A program made the translations under genes and the position numbers. A model generated the notes under the pieces. The model did no database searches and was not told the DNA's origin. It saw only the letters and a program-made list of their open reading frames with translations. Below, piece by piece: positions 6,001 to 7,804 of a stretch of 7,804 nt of DNA (position 1 is its first letter; every line of letters begins with the position of its first letter). Origin of the DNA: RYN-433 sp036558265 (GTDB taxonomy: Bacteria; Planctomycetota; Phycisphaerae; Tepidisphaerales; Tepidisphaeraceae); contig DATBFY010000622.1 of the NCBI GenBank assembly GCA_036558265.1, positions 1-7,804 of the forward strand. The letters run 5' to 3'.

Positions 6001-7804
6001 CCGCAACCCTCGACCAACCCCATCTTCGTCCAGGCCCAGAGCCAGGTGCCCGCCACCAATCCGGCCACCCGCCCCTCCGAGTTCAACACCGTCTTCGCCC
6101 CCTTCTCCGGCAGCGCCTTCGTCACCGGCATCCAGCAGTCCCACGCCAACATCGGCCCGATGGCCATCCTCCCCCTGCCCGACGGCTCGGTCATCGTCAG
6201 CGGCGGCCCCAATCGCGGAAGCTTGTTCCGCGTCGGGCCGACCGGCGGACAGGTGGGCGATCCGATCATCACCCTCCCCTTCCCCATCTTCGACCTGGCG
6301 ATGGATAAGCAAGGGAGAATCTGGGGTGCGACAGGGGGAGGCCCGCTCCTCCAGCTCGACCCCACCTCATTAAAGATCATTGCTCAATACGGCGACTCGA
6401 TCACCCAGACCATCGCCGTAAACCCGATCACAGGCGACATTTACGTCTCATCCGGCGACGGCATCGAAATCTTCAACCCCGCCACCGGCGCCTTCCGCCA
6501 CTACGCCGACCTCCGCGTCGGCAACATGACCTTCTCCCCCGAGGGGGAGCTATGGGCCGCGGTCTGGCCACAACGCGGCGACATCGTCCGCTTCGACAAC
6601 AAGGCCAAACCCCACGTCATGCTCCACTTCGCCAGCCCCGTCGATTCGCTGGCGTTCGGGCAGACGGGGACCAAGCTGGAAGGGCTGCTCTTCGTCTCGA
6701 ACAACGCCGGGTCGCGGCGGTTGCTGCCTTCAGAGCTGATCATGGTGGATCTGGCGACCCTCCGGACCACCCCTATCGCTCGCGGAGGCACCCGTGGGGA
6801 TATCGTGAGGACGACGGCGCGGGGGCAGGTGCTGTTGTCGCAGTCGAATCAGATCGACGTGTTGAATCCTGCGATCGCGCCGTCGGTTTTGGGGACCAAT
6901 CCGCCGGCGAATGCCATCGTGGCACTGCCGCTGACCTCCTTCTCGGTCACGTTCGACCGGGATATGGACCTGGCATCAGTCACCAATCCGGCGAACTACT
7001 CCCTCACCGGCGACGTGAGCGGTCCGGTCACGATCGACTCGATCAATTACGACCCCGACACCCGGACGGCGGTGCTGAATTTCAACTCGCTCAAGGCCGA
7101 GCATTGGACGTTTAAAGCGCTCGCGTCGCTCCTGAGCCAGGATCAACTCCATCCCCTGCAGGATTTCACGTCGGTCTTCACGTCGGCGTCGGATTTCTCG
7201 GATCTGGTGGACATCCAACTGGTCGCCAGCCGGTCGGATCGGGCCAATGGCACGGTTTCTTATGACGTGAAGGTGACGAGCAAGGCGACGAACGACCTGC
7301 TCGCGCCGCTGCTGCTCGTTTTCGATCCGGCGACGTACTTCGCGGGTCAGCCGGTGGGGTCGCTTCCGGGAAATAACGGGTTGTTTCTGCTGGATATCGG
7401 GCAGGGCCTGGCGGGGGGCGTGCTGCATCCGGGGCAATCGACCGCGGTTCGGACGATTACCATCGGGGACCCGGGCGGGACCCGGGCGAACTTCGGGCAC
7501 AGCGTCTTCGCGCTGCCAACTGCTAATACAGCGCCGCTCATCACGTCGCAGCCGGTGACGGCGGCGACGGTGGGAACCGGCTACGCATACCAGGTACTCG
7601 CGAATGACCCGGATGGCGTGGGGGCGCTGACTTACTTCCTGTATGCGTCGCCGGACGGGATGACGATCAACCCCGCCAGCGGCCTGATCTCGTGGACGCC
7701 GACAACGGGCAGCCCGCAGACCGCCACGGTCGAGCTGCGGGTGTACGACAGCCGGGGCGGGTTCGCGTCGCAACGGTACGACATCACGGTGGCCGGGGTG
7801 AACC
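1..7804 (+). CDS. Giant multidomain CARDB-repeat surface/adhesion-like protein, internal fragment open at both ends
   Basis: Frame 1 is open over all 2,601 complete codons, with no start or stop inside the window, so both termini lie outside. Domains in order (residues): nine CARDB-like units (7-1180), PPC-like (1181-1286), IPT/TIG-like (1287-1377), unassigned region with helices (1378-1711), DUF7619-like (1712-1880), Ig/FN3-like (1881-1966), low-complexity linker (1967-2051), propeller-like (2052-2293), SbsA-type Ig-like (2294-2395), unassigned beta segment (2396-2508) and putative-Ig/cadherin-like (2509 onward). CARDB, PPC and IPT modules are known from secreted bacterial proteins, where they mediate adhesion or act as spacers. 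An extracellular structural or adhesive role is therefore inferred. No transmembrane segment, signal peptide, sorting signal or catalytic motif is visible, and these would lie outside. The translation has no cysteine. Codon use shifts from C-ending to G-ending near residue 2215. The coding call is nearly certain; the biological role is not. Confidence 0.95.
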   Translation, partial: MVPIPYADLSVSNVTPDATGGSGQPLRVSWTVTNNGIGITNTASWADSVFLATDPAGNNIVTSLGSFDHKGRLAVGGSYSREALVTLPDGLTGTFFVVVKTGGPFEFIYTQDNSAVGGPVTITLTTPPDLTVDDITAPVTALAGQKIDIAWRVHNIGAGDASGTWTDSVFLKKAGDPNAPLIPLGAFGYNAGLQAGKFYDRSEQFTLPTTLQGLFQAVVVTNTTASLFENGAIANNALVDDGTLLVSLPVKPDIQVQSVTIPASVSAGGTIAVDFKIINQGTVATAGQWKDNVYLSLDNQVSGDDVLIGSFDSGSALDPGETYRTLTPGLVIPKRYRGNVFILVQADANNSIDEFPNDNNNLLAKPLNVIPLPPSDLVTSNVVAPTQTFDDSTIQVRFTVSNPGIGETDVAAWTDTVWLTRDRKRPNVKKGDILLGSFAHNGSLKPGESYDQVVNVHIPATLSGEMFITPWSDAYDVVTEDTLSNIINPDDPNELDNNNYKARPITVVLRPPADLVITTLTPDATALAGGPFNVTWTVQNQGAADTLQDSWIDAVYLSDKPTLTGARLWTLGNFAHSGILGAGKSYTQTQTINLSPATAGQFVIVVTDFGRNVFEGPFTDNNTKSTATSVTTTPADLQVTAVVTPPQNFSGEKATISWTVKNFGATVWPGTRYWQDQVFISPDATFIQGRAIPLGTFVHTQTTPLASNATYTQTQDVTLPRGIGGQFYIYVIADVTQLEPDQGDNAAARDTLFPTSVYEGANGFNNMGSAPIPVTYREPDLKVTNLVVPATPPSSGATIPLSFTVSNIGTRDTREAHWFDRVYLSKDPSLDGGDQLLGAFERFGVLAKNANYTANLNVDLPDGVVGNFFILVFTDSNLAGPLPPENPSLRFEDSIDQTLARVGEYRDEGNNITAQPLAITLATPPDLQVTSITIPQSVLIGQSFDVTYQVTNKGLGPTPTKQNAWDDLFYLSRDQFLDLNADRFLGARRRTSGLNASGKYQFTESFAAPRDLNGAFYVIVIADPVRYADHPHAEVFELDKELNNATPSPQPLLIQLPPPSDLIVTNIALPGSAKSGDPVHLEWTVKNQGANPAEGSWSDALYLSTDNVWDINDVPLGRVRHTGTLAPGASYTLPLDVNLPPAKPGQYRIIVRPDIFNEVFEGPDESNNKTASASPLNVTVDTLQLGVPFDTNLDPGQVRLFQVSVGLDQTLKVDLTTPADTAFNELFLRFNDVPNGITFDASYTGPLAANQTAVIPSTQPGTYFILVRGQAEPGNDTPITLLADVIPLSITNVIPDQGGDSRWVTTTILGAQFKANAIVKLVRPGIAEFEPVQYQVVDSTRIIAIFDLRTAPHGLYDIRVTNPNGESATVPYRYLVERAMEPDVRVGLGGPRIIAPGNAGLYGFSLENLTNVDLPYVNFTFGLPELGINPVLGLKYVVMSTNLRGSPGVSNVPWADLNSQVNTTGEILAPGYAIDLGAGSFAGLSFTALTYPGLKELLAKNPHLLDDVDDEDIAFKFHITASATPMTRDEFIAQQTTQALALRDAIIADDSASQALRVLASDPAAWTALYLTGLQQAGLLRPEDVPPAVRLDPNLTSLMSVLAAGILAGPAGQQIISNADLPSFFAQVRKWYGNDDSKIGSAAIPNASDFDLKLSRRTVFEAFNIYVPFGKVTFDPSFIDAPPPDFSQFFAAPGQNNRLATINGPLGIGAQQFLPFGQPLPYSVHFQNAANATSTASEVRIVTQLDPNLDPRSFRLGDMQIGGIQVHIPSGRGVFQGDFDFVNSKGFILRVTAGIDVQSNTVSWLFQAIDPDTGELIQDPTKGLLPPDDANGAGEGFVTWTATPKADLPTGTLIKAKARVLLNTAAPEDTLELSQTLDGVAPTTALTATPLTPGGTDFLVKWNATDDAGGSGIKGVTVYVAQDGGDFTIWLRQSTDTSAVYNGTPGHTYEFIALATDLAGNREEPPTGLTTPDDGSGANLGNLPTVPDTTQDLGPPAQPSPQPSTNPIFVQAQSQVPATNPATRPSEFNTVFAPFSGSAFVTGIQQSHANIGPMAILPLPDGSVIVSGGPNRGSLFRVGPTGGQVGDPIITLPFPIFDLAMDKQGRIWGATGGGPLLQLDPTSLKIIAQYGDSITQTIAVNPITGDIYVSSGDGIEIFNPATGAFRHYADLRVGNMTFSPEGELWAAVWPQRGDIVRFDNKAKPHVMLHFASPVDSLAFGQTGTKLEGLLFVSNNAGSRRLLPSELIMVDLATLRTTPIARGGTRGDIVRTTARGQVLLSQSNQIDVLNPAIAPSVLGTNPPANAIVALPLTSFSVTFDRDMDLASVTNPANYSLTGDVSGPVTIDSINYDPDTRTAVLNFNSLKAEHWTFKALASLLSQDQLHPLQDFTSVFTSASDFSDLVDIQLVASRSDRANGTVSYDVKVTSKATNDLLAPLLLVFDPATYFAGQPVGSLPGNNGLFLLDIGQGLAGGVLHPGQSTAVRTITIGDPGGTRANFGHSVFALPTANTAPLITSQPVTAATVGTGYAYQVLANDPDGVGALTYFLYASPDGMTINPASGLISWTPTTGSPQTATVELRVYDSRGGFASQRYDITVAGVN
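19..3540 (+). repeat. Tandem array of nine CARDB-type Ig-like units (protein-level repeat)
   Basis: Unit starts are marked by a P-x-D-L/I-x-V/T motif at bases 19, 379, 754, 1117, 1531, 1900, 2335, 2770 and 3172. This gives units of 120, 125, 121, 138, 123, 145, 145, 134 and 123 residues. Each unit has a strand like W-T-V-x-N-x-G, then a W-x-D-x-V/L-Y/F-L core. The core Trp or its equivalent is at residues 45, 165, 289, 413, 551, 674, 818, 965 and 1097. A L-G-x-F/V strand, a G-x-S/K-Y turn, a G-x-F/Y-F/Y-I/V-x-V strand and usually an acidic stretch ending in N-N follow. CARDB (cell adhesion related domain found in bacteria) is the matching family. The units are clearly homologous in protein but well diverged in DNA, which suggests old duplications. 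The first codons (residues 1-6) look like the tail of a preceding unit, so the array probably continues upstream. Confidence 0.88.
3541..3858 (+). other. PPC-like (bacterial pre-peptidase C-terminal) domain within the giant protein
   Basis: Residues 1181-1286 leave the CARDB pattern and show a L-D-P-G-Q-V-R-L-F-Q-V strand, a L-K-V-D-L strand, a N-E-L-F-L-R-F strand and a closing P-G-T-Y-F-I-L-V-R-G strand. This order matches PPC-type beta sandwiches, whose typical features are a G-Q-x-x-x-F/Y start and a G-x-Y-x-I/L-x-V end. In secreted peptidases the domain usually sits at the C-terminus and is often removed or serves in anchoring or substrate binding. Here it is internal, with no peptidase in view, so a binding or spacer role is inferred. 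The N-terminal boundary follows directly from the end of the ninth CARDB unit. The alternative is a generic jelly-roll sandwich. Confidence 0.6.
3859..4131 (+). other. IPT/TIG-like Ig-fold domain
   Basis: Residues 1287-1377 begin P-L-S-I-T-N-V-I-P-D-Q-G-G and continue with T-T-T-I-L-G-A-Q-F, then I-V-K-L-V, and end with G-L-Y-D-I-R-V-T-N-P-N-G-E-S-A. The V-x-P-x-x-G-G opening, the central T-x-x-I-x-G-x-x-F strand and the Y-D-I-x-V-x-N-P-x-G ending are hallmarks of IPT/TIG domains, which are Ig-like folds found in plexins and many bacterial surface proteins. It follows the PPC-like domain with almost no linker, suggesting the two form one rigid unit. No ligand can be inferred. Confidence 0.7.
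4132..5133 (+). other. Unassigned region with a helical insert between IPT-like and DUF7619-like domains
   Basis: Residues 1378-1711 match no family I can name with confidence. The first part (to about residue 1525) looks beta-rich, with phrases such as N-V-D-L-P-Y-V-N-F-T-F-G-L-P-E-L-G and an acidic D-D-V-D-D-E-D run near base 4515. From base 4576 to about 4752 the sequence changes character: Ala, Gln, Leu and charged residues in helix-like spacing, starting M-T-R-D-E-F-I-A-Q-Q, with no prolines apart from one in S-D-P-A-A-W. A second helix-like stretch covers about 4783-4911 and ends with F-F-A-Q-V-R-K-W-Y-G. These are amphipathic rather than hydrophobic enough to span a membrane. Function is unknown. 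It is in frame and continuous with its neighbours. Confidence 0.5.
5134..5640 (+). other. DUF7619-like beta domain
   Basis: Residues 1712-1880 contain P-L-P-Y-S-V-H-F-Q-N-A-A, then V-T-Q-L-D-P-N-L-D, a F-R-L-G-D-M strand pair, W-L-F-Q-A-I-D-P-D-T-G, a G-L-L-P-P-D-D-A-N-G turn with E-G-F-V-T-W, and the end P-T-G-T-L-I-K-A-K-A-R-V. The Y-x-I/V-x-F-Q-N opening followed by D-x-L-D-P-x-L-D resembles the repeat-like DUF7619/DUF11-type domains of large secreted bacterial proteins. The family name is from memory; the fold is inferred to be Ig-like. No catalytic role is known for such domains. Confidence 0.55.
5641..5898 (+). other. Ig/fibronectin-III-like domain with D-D-x-G-G-S-G-I motif
   Basis: Residues 1881-1966 start A-P-T-T-A-L-T, then have V-K-W-N-A-T-D-D-A-G-G-S-G-I, a V-T-V-Y-V-x-x-D-G-G strand-turn, and close with H-T-Y-E-F-I-A-L-A-T-D-L-A-G-N. 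The W-x-x-x-D-D-x-G-G-S-G-I and Y-x-F-x-x-x-A-x-D-x-A-G-N signatures are typical of Ig/FN3-like spacers in bacterial exoproteins. It directly follows the DUF7619-like domain and precedes a flexible linker. Assignment to one particular family (FN3 or Big-type) cannot be made from the sequence alone. Confidence 0.6.
5899..6153 (+). other. Low-complexity Pro/Ser/Thr/Gln-rich linker
   Basis: Residues 1967-2051 lack an obvious strand pattern and are rich in Pro, Thr, Ser, Gln and Asn, for example G-P-P-A-Q-P-S-P-Q-P-S-T-N-P. It separates the beaded Ig-like part from the propeller-like module, so it probably works as a flexible hinge. The reading frame is intact through it. Confidence 0.65.
6154..6879 (+). 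other. Six-repeat beta-propeller-like module (SMP-30/Vgb/NHL-type appearance)
   Basis: Residues 2052-2293 hold six imperfect repeats of about 40 residues with a small turn, a hydrophobic strand and a closing L/I-x-x-x-D/N-P/L strand. They are P-D-G-S-V-I-V-S-G-G, K-Q-G-R-I-W-G-A-T-G, I-T-G-D-I-Y-V-S-S-G, P-E-G-E-L-W-A-A-V-W, L-E-G-L-L-F-V-S-N-N and A-R-G-Q-V-L-L-S-Q-S. Closing strands include L-L-Q-L-D-P-T-S, I-E-I-F-N-P-A-T-G, I-V-R-F-D-N and I-D-V-L-N-P. This pattern fits a six-bladed propeller of the streptogramin-lyase/SMP-30/NHL kind. No lyase or lactonase active-site set was identified, so a ligand- or protein-binding role is more likely. The blade count is by eye. The codon-usage switch falls inside this module, near base 6640. 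Confidence 0.55.
6880..7185 (+). other. SbsA-type (Big_5-like) Ig-like domain
   Basis: Residues 2294-2395 read P-S-V-L-G-T-N-P-P-A-N-A, then F-S-V-T-F-D-R-D-M-D, N-P-A-N-Y-S-L-T-G and Y-D-P-D-T-R-T-A-V-L-N-F, ending D-F-T-S-V-F-T. The N-P-x-x-x-A start, the V-x-F-D/S-x-x-M-D strand and the final F-T strand are characteristic of the SbsA Ig-like family found in S-layer and other exported proteins. It follows the propeller-like module with essentially no linker. Confidence 0.6.
7186..7524 (+). other. Unassigned beta-rich segment
   Basis: Residues 2396-2508 include D-F-S-D-L-V-D-I-Q-L, S-R-S-D-R-A-N-G-T-V-S-Y-D-V-K-V-T, a hydrophobic L-L-A-P-L-L-L-V-F-D-P strand, and L-H-P-G-Q-S-T-A-V-R-T-I-T-I. 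The alternating hydrophobic pattern and the P-G-Q-S-T-x-x-R-T turn-strand look like another Ig-like sandwich, with a loose similarity to CARDB or DUF11-type folds. I cannot name the family. It links the SbsA-type domain to the terminal cadherin-like one. Confidence 0.45.
7525..7804 (+). other. Putative-Ig/cadherin-like domain (He_PIG type), running to the window edge
   Basis: Residues 2509-2601 start N-T-A-P-L-I-T-S-Q-P, then A-T-V-G-T-G-Y-A-Y-Q-V, A-N-D-P-D-G, L-T-Y-F-L, S-P-D-G-M-T-I-N-P-A-S-G-L-I-S-W-T-P-T, and finally V-E-L-R-V-Y-D-S-R-G-G. The order P-x-I-x-S-x-P, G-x-x-Y-x-Y-x-V, D-P-D-G, P-x-G-M-x-I and G-x-I-x-W-x-P is diagnostic of the putative-Ig/cadherin-like family, often tandem in surface proteins. 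The D-P-D-G loop may bind calcium, by analogy only. The domain appears nearly complete, and the trailing V-A-G-V-N suggests that another copy begins downstream. Confidence 0.8.

Noticed and set aside
1780..6312. Long minus-strand open frame as a gene
   Set aside because: It is in exact codon register opposite the real gene, starts at a TTG, has a composition forced by the sense codons (Gly/Arg/Asp/Glu/Val) and shows no domain. The sense frame has clear domain motifs throughout.
6154..6879. Propeller-like module as a streptogramin lyase or lactonase enzyme
   Set aside because: Only the repeat pattern is visible; no set of active-site or metal-binding residues could be identified.
7464..7492. 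GC-rich repeat with two CCCGGG palindromes as a terminator or operator
   Set aside because: It is a short direct repeat inside the coding frame encoding G-D-P-G-G-T-R, with no T-run and no intergenic context.
6976..7773. Minus-strand 265-residue open frame as a gene
   Set aside because: Same antisense register as the larger one; its stop is the sense Ser codon TCA at 6976. It is Arg-rich without any recognisable motif.

Overview
The window is coding from end to end on the + strand. Frame 1 reads 2,601 codons without a stop and runs off both edges, so it is an internal piece of one giant gene. No start codon, ribosome binding site, stop codon, RNA gene, promoter, terminator or intergenic DNA is visible. 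The DNA is very GC-rich with strong C/G preference at third codon positions. This base composition, together with the domain repertoire, points to a Planctomycetota-like bacterium. That assignment is an inference from remembered architectures, not a database result. Myxobacteria, Verrucomicrobiota and cyanobacteria also carry giant proteins of this kind.

Layout, with boundaries read from motifs: bases 19-3540 encode nine tandem CARDB-type immunoglobulin-like units of 120-145 residues. Bases 3541-3858 resemble a bacterial pre-peptidase C-terminal (PPC) domain, followed by an IPT/TIG-like domain (3859-4131). A poorly recognised stretch with a helical insert follows (4132-5133), then a DUF7619-like beta domain (5134-5640) and an Ig/FN3-like domain with a D-D-x-G-G-S-G-I motif (5641-5898). 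A Pro/Ser/Thr/Gln-rich linker (5899-6153) leads to a six-repeat, beta-propeller-like module (6154-6879). The window ends with an SbsA-type Ig-like domain (6880-7185), an unassigned beta-rich segment (7186-7524) and a putative-Ig/cadherin-like domain (7525 to the edge).

Taken together this is a beaded, almost all-beta, probably extracellular or cell-surface protein for adhesion or matrix building. Its translation has no cysteine in 2,601 residues, which fits an exported filament-like protein. No enzyme active site is recognised. The most unusual points are the missing cysteines, the helical insert in an otherwise beta protein, the embedded propeller, and a switch from C-ending to G-ending codons near base 6640. 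The long antisense open frame (1780-6312) is a codon-bias artefact of the sense gene.
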